From NCBI RefSeq assembly GCF_023276655.1, contig NZ_JALGRK010000001.1:825501-889500 (forward strand): a stretch of DNA of 64,000 bases, written 5' to 3'. Below the pieces are notes generated by a model. It did not search any database. It was given only the letters and a program-made list of their open reading frames with translations, and was not told the DNA's origin. Position 1 is the first letter of the stretch; each line of letters opens with the position of its first letter. This document shows, piece by piece, positions 1-7,236 of the stretch. The DNA is from Olsenella intestinalis. Its GTDB lineage: Bacteria; Actinomycetota; Coriobacteriia; Coriobacteriales; Atopobiaceae. The translations under genes were made by a program, and so were the position numbers.

Positions 1-1
1 C

Positions 2-169
2 TCCGCGACCTCGGCTGCCGCGCTCTACTCGCTCGGCTCCCAGAAGAGCTCCCGCTCCAAGAAGAAGGCCGAGCCCAAGGCCGAGCCCAAGCCGGCCGAC
101 GACGCCGCCGCCGACACCGACGACGACACCGCAACCGACGACTCGACCCCCGAGGGAGGTGAGCAGTAA
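2..169 (+). CDS. TatA/TatB-type translocase subunit, 3' end only
   Basis: Only the last 55 codons are in the window, ending in a TAA that overlaps the tatC start codon (TAATG). The visible part is a hydrophilic tail: a Lys/Ser stretch, Ala-Glu-Pro-Lys repeats and a run of Asp/Ala/Thr. This is the usual low-complexity cytoplasmic tail of TatA/TatB proteins, and the assignment rests mainly on its coupling to tatC. The membrane helix and amphipathic helix that would prove it lie upstream of the window. A copy of CAGAAGAGC lies at 41-49, one base off the abundant GAGAAGAGC word of this genome. Confidence 0.6.
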   Translation, partial: SATSAAALYSLGSQKSSRSKKKAEPKAEPKPADDAAADTDDDTATDDSTPEGGEQ

Positions 170-960
170 TGCCCATCGGACCAGCGCGCATGCCCCTGCT
201 CGACCACCTCGGCGAGCTCCGCCGCCGCCTGACCATCATCGTGGTGTCCCTTCTCGCCACCGCGATCGTTGTCTATGCCGCGACCCCCGTCCTCATCGAC
301 TTCATGATCGACCCGATCCGCTCGGCGCTGCCCGACGGCGCGGGCCTCACGGTCCTCTCCGTCCTCGGCGGCTTCACGATCCGCTTCAAGGTTGCTCTGT
401 TCTTCGGCATGATCATCTGCACGCCGATCATCGTCTGGGAGGTCATGGCCTTCTTCCTGCCGGCGCTGCGCCCCAACGAGCGCAAGTGGGTCGTGCCCAC
501 CGTCGCCGCCATGATCGCCCTGTTCTTCCTCGGCATGACCTTCTGCTACCTCATCATTCAGGAGGCCGCCCTGGGCTGGATGATCGACCAGACCACCGAG
601 TTCGCCAGCGTCATCGCCGACGCCGAGGACTACCTCAACATCATGATGCTGCTCGAGGTCGGCTTCGGCATCGCCTTCCAGCTGCCGCTCGTGATCTTCT
701 ACCTCTCCATCCTGCACATCGTGCCGTACCGCACGTTCCGCTCGCAGTGGAGGACCATCTACGTCGCCCTCATGATCCTCTCGGGCATCGTCACCCCGGA
801 CGCCTCGCCCGTGACCATGGTCCTCATGTTCGCGGCCCTCATCGGCCTCTACGAGGTGGCGCTCGCCGTCGCACGCTACGTGCTCATCGCACGCGACGGC
901 AAGGAGTCGCTCAAGTGGACCCGAGAGGAATACGAGCAGCACGAGCTCGACAAGCTCTAG
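169..960 (+). CDS. tatC: Sec-independent protein translocase TatC
   Basis: 263-residue polytopic membrane protein, the twin-arginine signal-peptide receptor of the Tat system, which exports folded proteins across the cytoplasmic membrane. Family hallmarks are visible: the N-terminal cytoplasmic motif HLGELRRRL near residues 12-20, a first helix directly after it, and the FFLPALRPNERK loop near residues 94-105, whose conserved Pro and Glu-Arg form the signal-peptide site. Five or six hydrophobic segments can be read. The start ATG overlaps the upstream stop (TAATG) and follows a GGAGG, so translation is coupled to the preceding tatA/B-like gene. Length is normal for the family. Confidence 0.95.
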   Translation: MPIGPARMPLLDHLGELRRRLTIIVVSLLATAIVVYAATPVLIDFMIDPIRSALPDGAGLTVLSVLGGFTIRFKVALFFGMIICTPIIVWEVMAFFLPALRPNERKWVVPTVAAMIALFFLGMTFCYLIIQEAALGWMIDQTTEFASVIADAEDYLNIMMLLEVGFGIAFQLPLVIFYLSILHIVPYRTFRSQWRTIYVALMILSGIVTPDASPVTMVLMFAALIGLYEVALAVARYVLIARDGKESLKWTREEYEQHELDKL

Positions 961-970
961 GCAACACCAA

Positions 971-994
971 GATTGGCGCCGGCAGGCGCCAATC
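971..994 (+). terminator. Terminator-like hairpin behind tatC
   Basis: Perfect 10-bp inverted repeat GATTGGCGCC / GGCGCCAATC (971-980 and 985-994) with a GGCA loop, 10 bases after the tatC stop. It is followed by the weak T-tract GTGTTT, so it should act as an intrinsic terminator for the tat operon. Its far side abuts the right end of the IS200/IS605 element. Confidence 0.7.
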
Positions 995-999
995 GTGTT

Positions 1000-1077
1000 T
1001 GACTCTCCCCATGGCTAAAGCCAGGGGATTCTTGCTTCGACGCAGATAGCCTTCCCCGCCTTGCGGCGGGGCGGGTC
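1000..1077 (-). ncRNA. IS right end and probable omega-RNA scaffold of TnpB
   Basis: TnpB nucleases use an RNA that ends at the element's right end, with the guide read from flanking DNA. This stretch lies between the tnpB stop and the element edge. On the minus strand it holds a GC-rich hairpin (CCCCGCC...GGCGGGG, within 1059-1076) and the terminal hairpin (1007-1027), both expected of such a scaffold. If the element ends at GTCAA (about 998-1002), the guide would begin ACACGATTGGCGCCTG, which runs into the tatC terminator. No transcript evidence is available from sequence alone. Confidence 0.5.
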
Positions 1078-2232
1078 TTACGCCTGCTCCACAAGCGTAG
1101 GCGCTTTCGCGCCGGTTCCCGCGCGTCCCGCGGTACCCTCCAGTATCCTCCTGCCCTCGCGAGCGATGTTGCACGCGGCGTTCAGGTCGCGGTCATGGAC
1201 GCAGCCGCATTCGGGGCAGCTCCATTCCCGCATCGCGAGCGTCAGCCCATCGTGCACCGCACCGCAGCACCCGCAGGTCTTGCTCGACGGGTAGAACCTG
1301 CCGACCCTGACGAAGCCACGCCCGTACCAGGCGCACTTGTACTCGAGCTGGCGCAGCACCTCGCCCATGGACGCGTCGGACGCCGCCTTCGCGAGGCGAC
1401 GGTTGCCCCACATCCCCCTGACGTCCAGGTCCTCGACGGCGATGGCTTGGCTCTCGCGCACCGCGCTCGTCGTGGCCTTGCGGATGGCGTCCTTGCGCCT
1501 GTTGGCAACCTTCTCGTGTACTAACGCGACCTTGCGTCTCTGCTTGGCGCGGTTGGCGGACCCCTTCTGCTTGCGGGAGAGCCGCCTCTGCTCGCGTGCG
1601 AGCTTCCTCTCCGCCTTGGCGAGGCTCTTCGGGTTGGCGACCTTCACGCCGTCGGAGCGCACCATCAGGTCGTGGATGCCCACGTCTATTCCCATGACCT
1701 TGACGGGGCCTTGCGGCATCTGCGGCGCGGGCACGTCCGTGCAGCACACGGCCACGTAGTATTTGCCGCTTGCGACCTGCTTTACCGTCGCCGACAGGAT
1801 GCGTCCCTCAGTCGGTCTGCTGATGCGGGCCTTGACCAGGCCGAGTTTTGGCAGCTTGATGTGCTTGCCGTCGACGATGGTGACGTTGTTGGTGCGATAC
1901 GACTTCCTGCCTGCGCGCTTGGACTTGAACCTGGGGAAGCCGACCTTGCCGGGGCTTCGGAAGAAGTTCTTGTACGCCCTGTCCAGGTCGCGCAGCGACT
2001 GCTGGAGCGCCATCGAGTCGACCTCCGAGAGCCACGGGGCCTCGGATCTCTTCCATTGGGGTATTAGCGTGATGTAGGAGTTGATGCCCCTTGTCCTCCC
2101 GCCTGCGGCATATTCCTCCTGGCGCATGGACAGCACCTTGTTGTAGACCCAGCGGCAGCAGCCGAAGGTCTTCTGCATTAGCTCCCGTTGGGATGCGTTC
2201 GGATATATGCGGTATTCGAACGTCTTGTCCAT
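1078..2232 (-). CDS. tnpB: TnpB RNA-guided nuclease of IS200/IS605
   Basis: 384-residue OrfB/TnpB protein, an RNA-guided DNA endonuclease related to Cas12. The RuvC triad appears complete: Asp in GIDVG (about residue 183), Glu in VEDLD (about 267) and Asp in DRDLNAA (about 349). The zinc finger CGCCG...CPECG lies between the last two. The N-terminal KTFEYRIYPN and the central FPRFKSK motif are typical. The start at 2232 was chosen because family homology begins there and GTAGGG sits just upstream; in-frame sequence further upstream belongs to tnpA in another frame. It lies 2 bases behind the tnpA fragment, so it is probably co-transcribed with it from the SOS-box promoter near 2459. Confidence 0.92.
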   Translation of the reverse strand: MDKTFEYRIYPNASQRELMQKTFGCCRWVYNKVLSMRQEEYAAGGRTRGINSYITLIPQWKRSEAPWLSEVDSMALQQSLRDLDRAYKNFFRSPGKVGFPRFKSKRAGRKSYRTNNVTIVDGKHIKLPKLGLVKARISRPTEGRILSATVKQVASGKYYVAVCCTDVPAPQMPQGPVKVMGIDVGIHDLMVRSDGVKVANPKSLAKAERKLAREQRRLSRKQKGSANRAKQRRKVALVHEKVANRRKDAIRKATTSAVRESQAIAVEDLDVRGMWGNRRLAKAASDASMGEVLRQLEYKCAWYGRGFVRVGRFYPSSKTCGCCGAVHDGLTLAMREWSCPECGCVHDRDLNAACNIAREGRRILEGTAGRAGTGAKAPTLVEQA

Positions 2233-2234
2233 CC

Positions 2235-2414
2235 CTACACGCCCTTCTGGTCCTCGATGTACCGCCTCGCGATGGCAAGCGGCGCCCCTCCCACGGTCGA
2301 GACGAAGTAGCTGTTGGTCCAAAGCGACGGCAGCCTGCGCTTGAGCCAGGGGAACTCCTCGCGCAGGTCGTGGCTTCCATCACGAATGTCCCCTGCGCCA
2401 TCGACCTTACTCAT
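2235..2414 (-). pseudogene. tnpA: TnpA (Y1 transposase) C-terminal fragment
   Basis: A 59-codon reading frame matching only the end of IS200/IS605 TnpA: the LREEFPWLKRRLPSLWTNSY and FVSTVGG motifs, then RRYIEDQ, which should carry the catalytic tyrosine. The HUH metal-binding half is missing, so it cannot act as a transposase alone. Unusually for a remnant, it starts with an ATG (2412-2414) behind a strong GGAGGGG ribosome site and 45 bases from a perfect SOS box. The first dozen codons therefore probably come from a different, SOS-controlled host gene to which the element became joined. Confidence 0.8.
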
Positions 2415-2458
2415 CGCTCCCCTCCTATCATCCACCGCTTTCTATATCAATATCTTAC

Positions 2459-2472
2459 CGAACACGTGTTCG
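2459..2472 (-). promoter_or_regulatory. LexA/SOS box upstream of the tnpA fragment-tnpB unit
   Basis: CGAACACGTGTTCG is a perfect 14-bp palindrome matching the actinobacterial LexA operator (CGAAC-N4-GTTCG). It faces a leftward start codon with a good ribosome site (ATG at 2414, GGAGGGG at about 2418-2424). AT-rich sequence suitable for a -10 element lies between. The next rightward gene, topA, is more than 330 bases away, so the leftward unit is the likelier target. Confidence 0.75.
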
Positions 2473-2807
2473 TAGAAAAGGTTGTTTCCGCAGGTGGCAG
2501 CAATAAATCGTGAGTGGCTCAGATTTGTACACAGCAGCCCGTTTTGCGCATCTCGTCGGTCAAAAAAGCAGGACGCGCGCTTCATCACGCGCAACAGAAG
2601 GTCATTCAAGCAACGTAACGGAGGACGATGGGGCGCGCATGAGCTGCGGCCAAGGCGGGGGCGCGATCGCGAAGCAGGCTCTTCTCGCCTGCGATATATC
2701 TGAAGATAGGGGTTTTACGGCGCAAATGATAAAGTGACATCATCCACTGGCGTGCGTCGACCACGCCGCCGCAGCACGTTCCACAGCAACAGAAAGCCGG
2801 TACCAGG
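2473..2807. other. Intergenic region before topA
   Basis: No convincing gene is seen; short open frames here have no ribosome site or recognisable family. The stretch contains the GCAGGC/GCCTGC hairpin at 2674-2692 and AT-rich sequence at 2693-2735 (TATATC, GGGGTTTTAC, ATGATAAAG) that may hold the topA promoter. In-frame stops shortly before 2808 exclude a longer topA start. Confidence 0.6.
2674..2692. repeat. 19-nt hairpin with GCTCTTCTC in the loop, copy 1
   Basis: Stem GCAGGC / GCCTGC around the loop TCTTCTC, so that stem and loop together contain GCTCTTCTC, the complement of the genome-wide word GAGAAGAGC. The same 19 bases recur at 8839-8857. It lies about 120 bases before topA and has no T-tract. 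Confidence 0.75.
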
Positions 2808-5426
2808 TTGAAGCTTGTAGTCACCGAGAAGAACGACGCCGCGCAGCAGATAGCCAGGCTGCTTGCGACCGTCGGCAAGCCCAAGCAGGACAAGGTCTAC
2901 GACACCCCCATCTATCGCTTCGAGGTCGACGGCGAGGAGTGGGTCACCGTGGGCCTGCGCGGACACATCCTCGCGCCCGACTTCGCCCACCAGCTCCACT
3001 ACACCAAGAAGGACGGCTGGACGGCGATCACCGCCGACGGCGAGATCCTGCCCGCCAACATCCCCGACAGCCTCGCGCACCCGCCCTTCGAGACCAAGCG
3101 CAAGCCCTTCCTCAAGGACGGCGTCGACATCAAGGGCTGGAAGGTTCCGAGCCTGCCGTACCTCGTCTGGGCGCCCATCGAGAAGCGCCCCGCCGAGAAG
3201 GGCATCATCCGCGCCCTCAAGAACCTTGCCAAGAAGGCAGACTCCATCGTGATCGGCACCGACTTCGACCGCGAGGGCGAGCTCATCGGCTCCGACGCCC
3301 TGCGCCAGATGCGCGAGGTCGCGCCTGACACGCCCGTCAGCCGCGCCCGCTACTCCGCCTTCACCAAGGGCGAGATCGACCACGCCTTCTCCAACCTCGT
3401 CGAGCTCGACCAGGACCTCGCCGACGCCGGCGAGTCGCGCCAGTACATCGACCTCATCTGGGGCGCGGTCCTCACGCGCTATCTCACGATGGCCCGCTTC
3501 GGCGGCCTCGGCAACGTCCGCAGCGCGGGCCGCGTCCAGACGCCCACGCTTGCGATCGTGGTCGAGAAGGAGCGCGAGCGCAACGCCTTCGTGCCGGAGG
3601 ACTACTGGGTGCTCTCCGGCGCCCTCTCGCCCGCGGGCAAGGCCGACGAGGACGACCGCTTCAAGGTCAACCACGCCACGGCGCGCTTCAAGGACGAGGC
3701 CAAGGCGAACGCCGCCTACGAGAAGGTCAAGGGCGCGAAGTCCGCGACCGTCACGGCAATCGAGAAGAAGAGCCGCACCACCAAGCCGCCCGCGCCGCTC
3801 AACACCACGTCGCTGCAGACCGCGGCGGCCAGCGAGGGCATCAGCCCGGCGCGCGCGATGCGCATCGCCGAGTCGCTCTACATGGACGGCCTCATCTCGT
3901 ACCCGCGCGTCGACAACACCGTCTACCCGAGCTCGCTCGACCTCAAGGACGTCGTCAAGACGATCTCGGCCGTGCCGCAGTACCGCCCGTACTGCAACGA
4001 GCTGCTCGCCAAGGACAAGCTCACCGCCACTCGCGGCAAGGAGGAGACGACCGACCACCCGCCCATCTACCCCACGGCGCCGGCCGACCCCGACAAGCTC
4101 GAGCCCGCGGCGTGGAAGCTCTACAACCTCATCGCGAGGCGCTTCATGGCAACCCTCTCCGAGGCGTCGGTCTCCGAGAGCACCAAGTTCACCTTCGACG
4201 TCGAGGGCGAGCCGTTCGTGACCTCCGGCAGCGTCCTGGTCAAGCCGGGCTTCCGCGCGATCTACCCCTACGGCCTCAAGCGCGACGAGCAGCTGCCGGC
4301 GCTTTCCGAGGGCGACGTCTGCGACGTGCACGAGATGAACCTCGAGGCCAAGCAGACCGAGCCGCCCGCGCGCTACAGCCAGGGCCGCCTCATCCAGGAG
4401 ATGGAGAAGAGGGGCCTGGGCACCAAGTCCACGCGCGCCTCGATCATCCAGCGCCTCTACGACGTGAAGTACCTCAAGAACGACCCCTGCGAGCCGAGCC
4501 AGCTCGGCATGGCCGTCATCGACGCGCTCACCGAGTACGCGCCGCACATCACGAGCCCCGACATGACCGCGGAGCTCGAGGCCGACATGACCAAGGTGGC
4601 CGAGGGTAAGGACACCCAAGGTGAGGTCGTCGACCACTCGCGTGCTCTTCTCGCCAGCATGATGGATGCCCTGATCGAGCACAAGGACGACCTGGGCGAG
4701 GCCATCGCCGACGCCGTGACCGCCGACGCCCGCGTGGGCGCGTGCCCCAAGTGCGGCAGGGACCTCGTCATGAAGAACTCGGCCAAGACGCGCTCGAGCT
4801 TCATCGGGTGCATGGGCTGGCCCGACTGCGACGTGACCTACCCGGTGCCCAAGGGCCGCATCCAGCCCATCGAGGGCGAGGCCGGCGTGTGCCCGGAGTG
4901 CGGCGCGCCGCGCATCAAGGTGCAGCCGTTCCGCAGCCGCGCGTACGAGATCTGCGTGAACCCCGCGTGCGAGACCAACCGCGAGCCCGACGTCAAGGTC
5001 GGCGAGTGCGCGGCGTGCGCGGCCGACGGCTCCCACGGCGACCTGATCGCCCACAAGAGCGAGCGCACCGGCAAGCGCTTCATCCGCTGCACCAACTACG
5101 ACATCTGCAACACGAGCTACCCGCTCCCGCAGCGCGGCGAGATCCACGCGACGGGGGAGACCTGCCCCGACTGCGGCGCCCCGATCGTCGAGATCGTGAC
5201 GCAGCGCGGCCCGTGGCGCATCTGCGTGAACATGAACTGCCCCGGCAAGGAGAAGCGCGCCGCGGAGCGCAAGACGCGCGGCCGCAAGTCGACGGGCAAG
5301 AAGTCGACCGCCAAGAAGACGACCAAGAAGTCGACCGCGAAGAAGCCGACCACCAAGAAGTCGTCGACCAAGAAGTCCGCCAAGAAGAAGTCCGACGCAG
5401 ACTCCGGCGCCGCCGACGCCGAGTAG
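2808..5426 (+). CDS. topA: DNA topoisomerase I, archaeal-like type IA
   Basis: 872-residue type IA topoisomerase that relaxes negative supercoils by cutting one strand through a 5'-phosphotyrosine. The N-terminal TOPRIM domain begins VVTEKNDAAQQIARLL, the archaeal-type signature rather than the usual bacterial VESPAKAKTI, and contains the acidic GTDFDREGELIG motif (about residues 148-159). The catalytic tyrosine is Tyr365 in LISYPRVDN. Four C-terminal CxxC-type zinc ribbons follow (about residues 645-805). The last 50 residues are a Lys/Ser/Thr-rich, histone-H1-like tail. The only possible start is TTG at 2808, because in-frame stops lie just upstream; its ribosome site is poor, which suggests modest translation. 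It heads the run topA-tmk-holB-ricT. Confidence 0.95.
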   Translation: MKLVVTEKNDAAQQIARLLATVGKPKQDKVYDTPIYRFEVDGEEWVTVGLRGHILAPDFAHQLHYTKKDGWTAITADGEILPANIPDSLAHPPFETKRKPFLKDGVDIKGWKVPSLPYLVWAPIEKRPAEKGIIRALKNLAKKADSIVIGTDFDREGELIGSDALRQMREVAPDTPVSRARYSAFTKGEIDHAFSNLVELDQDLADAGESRQYIDLIWGAVLTRYLTMARFGGLGNVRSAGRVQTPTLAIVVEKERERNAFVPEDYWVLSGALSPAGKADEDDRFKVNHATARFKDEAKANAAYEKVKGAKSATVTAIEKKSRTTKPPAPLNTTSLQTAAASEGISPARAMRIAESLYMDGLISYPRVDNTVYPSSLDLKDVVKTISAVPQYRPYCNELLAKDKLTATRGKEETTDHPPIYPTAPADPDKLEPAAWKLYNLIARRFMATLSEASVSESTKFTFDVEGEPFVTSGSVLVKPGFRAIYPYGLKRDEQLPALSEGDVCDVHEMNLEAKQTEPPARYSQGRLIQEMEKRGLGTKSTRASIIQRLYDVKYLKNDPCEPSQLGMAVIDALTEYAPHITSPDMTAELEADMTKVAEGKDTQGEVVDHSRALLASMMDALIEHKDDLGEAIADAVTADARVGACPKCGRDLVMKNSAKTRSSFIGCMGWPDCDVTYPVPKGRIQPIEGEAGVCPECGAPRIKVQPFRSRAYEICVNPACETNREPDVKVGECAACAADGSHGDLIAHKSERTGKRFIRCTNYDICNTSYPLPQRGEIHATGETCPDCGAPIVEIVTQRGPWRICVNMNCPGKEKRAAERKTRGRKSTGKKSTAKKTTKKSTAKKPTTKKSSTKKSAKKKSDADSGAADAE

Positions 5427-5435
5427 GGGGTCGCG

Positions 5436-6086
5436 ATGTCTGACGCGACCCGCACGGGAACCTTCATCACGCTCGAGGGCATCGACGGCTGCGGCAAGTC
5501 CACGCAGGCGGCCCTTCTCGCCGAGAAGATCGAGGCTGCCGGCCGCGAGGTCGTCCGCCTGCGCGAGCCCGGCGGCACCCGCATCTCGGAGAAGGTCCGC
5601 GAGATCCTGCTCGACCCAGAGAACGCCGAGATGGCCGACGAGTGCGAGCTCCTGCTCTATGAGGCCTCGCGCGCGCAGCTCGTGCGCCAGGTCGTGGTGC
5701 CCGCGCTCGAGCGTGGCGCCGTCGTGCTCTGCGACCGCTTCTACGACTCGACCTTCGCCTACCAGGCCGGCGGCCGCTCGCTCGACGAGTCGCTCGTCGA
5801 GCGCTGCAACGAGCTGGGCTGCTGCGGCGTGCACCCCGACCGCACGATCGTGCTCGACCTCGACGTCGAGCGCGCCCTCGCGCGCGCCACGGCCGACGGC
5901 ACCGACCGCCTCGAGGCCGAGGGCGTCGCCTTCCAGCAGCGCGTGCGCGACGCGTACCTGCGCCTTGCGGAGGCCGAGCCCGCCCGCGTGCGCCTCGTCG
6001 ACGCAGACGGAGGGGTCGACGAGGTCGCCGAGAGGATCCTCTCCGCCCTTGCGGACCTCGTCGGGGACGGTGCCCGCCATGAGTAG
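5436..6086 (+). CDS. tmk: Thymidylate kinase
   Basis: 216-residue dTMP kinase converting dTMP to dTDP for DNA synthesis. The P-loop LEGIDGCGKST occupies residues 13-23. The DRFYDST motif (about residues 103-109) is the substrate-binding DR(Y/F) signature, and REPGGT near residue 43 is also typical. It starts 9 bases after the topA stop behind a GGGGG, and its end overlaps holB by 8 bases, so the three genes are translated from one message. Confidence 0.95.
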   Translation: MSDATRTGTFITLEGIDGCGKSTQAALLAEKIEAAGREVVRLREPGGTRISEKVREILLDPENAEMADECELLLYEASRAQLVRQVVVPALERGAVVLCDRFYDSTFAYQAGGRSLDESLVERCNELGCCGVHPDRTIVLDLDVERALARATADGTDRLEAEGVAFQQRVRDAYLRLAEAEPARVRLVDADGGVDEVAERILSALADLVGDGARHE

Positions 6087-7236
6087 CGACGTCACCACCC
6101 AGGCCCCCATCCCGCGCGCTCTCGAGGTCCTCTCGCAGCAGCCGCGCGTCCAGCGCTTCCTGGCGGCCGCCGTGGCCGAGGGAAGGCTCAGTCACGCCTA
6201 CCTGTTCGTGGGTGCCCCCGGCGCAGGCATGGTGGAGGCCGCCTTCGCCGTGGCCCAGTGCGCGCTCTGCCCCGACGGCGGCGACGCCTCCTGCGACGAC
6301 TGCATCCGCATCGCGCATCGCACCCACCCCGACGTGCGCTACCTCAAGCCCGAGAGCGCCACGGGCTACCTCGTCTCGCAGGTGCGCGACCTGATCGCCG
6401 ACGTGCCGCTCGCGCCCGTGCGCGCCAGGTCCAAGGTCTACATCATCGACGACGCCGGGCTTCTGCGCGGCGCCTCGGCAAACGCCCTGCTCAAGACCAT
6501 CGAGGAGCCGCCCGAGGGCGTCATGTTCATCCTGATCGCGCGCTCGGTGGCGTCCGTCCTTCCCACCATCGCCTCGCGCTGTCAGGCGATCCCGTTCGCG
6601 ACCACGACGGTCGACGCCGCCGAGAAGAGCGTCGAGCTCGCCTGCGGCATCGGCGGGACGGACGCGCGCATCGCGCTGTCGGTCGCGCAGACCCCCGAGC
6701 GCGCGGCGGAGTTCCTCGCCTCGGCCGAGCGCCGCGAGGTGCGCCGCCTCATGGTGCGCGCCGTCGCGGGCCTCGCGCGCGACGACTCCTGGGACGTTTT
6801 GGTCGCTGCCCGAGAGATCGTCGAGGCCGTGCGTGCTCCTCTCGCCGACCTCAAGGGTGCGCAGGAGGCCGCCCTGGGCGAGCGGGCCGACTATCTTGCC
6901 AGCTCAGCTATGAGACAAATTGAGGAGGCCAACAAGCGCGAGCTAACCGCCCGAGAGCGTTCGGGTATGATGGAGGCGCTCGCGGCCTGCGACTCCCTGC
7001 TGAGGGACGTCCTCATTCGCTGCGAGGGCGTCAGCGATCGCATCGTGAACGAGGACGCCGCCGACGTGGTGGACCGCATCGCCGCCGCGTCCGGGACCGA
7101 GGGCGTGCTGGCCGCGCTCGACTGCGTCACGCGCGCGTCGAGAGACCTCGCACGCAACGTAACACCCCAGCTGACCATCGAGGTCATGCTTCTTTCCATC
7201 AAGGAGGCACTCGCATGCCCACCGTCATTTCGGTGA
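6079..7236 (+). CDS. holB: DNA polymerase III delta-prime subunit
   Basis: 385-residue clamp-loader subunit. The start at 6079 (ATG inside the end of tmk) is where homology begins. The Walker A region reads VGAPGAGMVEAA, in which the usual Lys is replaced, as is common in delta-prime proteins that do not hydrolyse ATP. The zinc module CALC-x8-CDDC follows (about residues 62-75). The SRC motif in ASRCQ (about residue 174) is the arginine-finger element shared by clamp-loader subunits. The C-terminal helical part is less conserved. It overlaps tmk by 8 bases and ricT by 22 bases, an arrangement also seen in Bacillus. Confidence 0.92.
   Translation: MSSDVTTQAPIPRALEVLSQQPRVQRFLAAAVAEGRLSHAYLFVGAPGAGMVEAAFAVAQCALCPDGGDASCDDCIRIAHRTHPDVRYLKPESATGYLVSQVRDLIADVPLAPVRARSKVYIIDDAGLLRGASANALLKTIEEPPEGVMFILIARSVASVLPTIASRCQAIPFATTTVDAAEKSVELACGIGGTDARIALSVAQTPERAAEFLASAERREVRRLMVRAVAGLARDDSWDVLVAAREIVEAVRAPLADLKGAQEAALGERADYLASSAMRQIEEANKRELTARERSGMMEALAACDSLLRDVLIRCEGVSDRIVNEDAADVVDRIAAASGTEGVLAALDCVTRASRDLARNVTPQLTIEVMLLSIKEALACPPSFR

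Larger units (their letters stand above)
1000..2414 (-). mobile_element. IS200/IS605-family element, decayed (tnpB intact, tnpA truncated)
   Basis: The block contains, in leftward order, a 3' fragment of tnpA, an intact tnpB and a typical right-end hairpin. The right end is read on the minus strand as CCCCTGGC-TTTA-GCCATGGGG (complement of 1007-1027) followed by GAGAGTCAA, the usual 3' end of this family. No left-end hairpin or N-terminal tnpA sequence is found before the SOS box at 2459, so the left boundary is uncertain and the element probably cannot move by itself. Confidence 0.8.

Noticed and set aside
2524-2532. TTTGTACAC resembling the GntR operator, upstream of topA
   Set aside because: Single copy, not near a sugar gene. 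The same string also occurs inside the methyltransferase gene near 54084, so chance is sufficient.
2482-2737. Short plus-strand open frames before topA
   Set aside because: No ribosome site and no protein-like composition. The region is better explained as a regulatory spacer with a hairpin.
2715-6110. Long open frame on the minus strand through topA and tmk
   Set aside because: It is the antisense shadow of GC-rich genes: low-complexity Ala/Arg/Gly/Val translation, no ribosome site, and opposite to clearly conserved proteins. The same reasoning removes the long minus frames at 6891-8864, 12543-16808, 36799-43182, 43234-45915 and 46373-47962, and the plus frames at 29431-32151 and 41658-45560.
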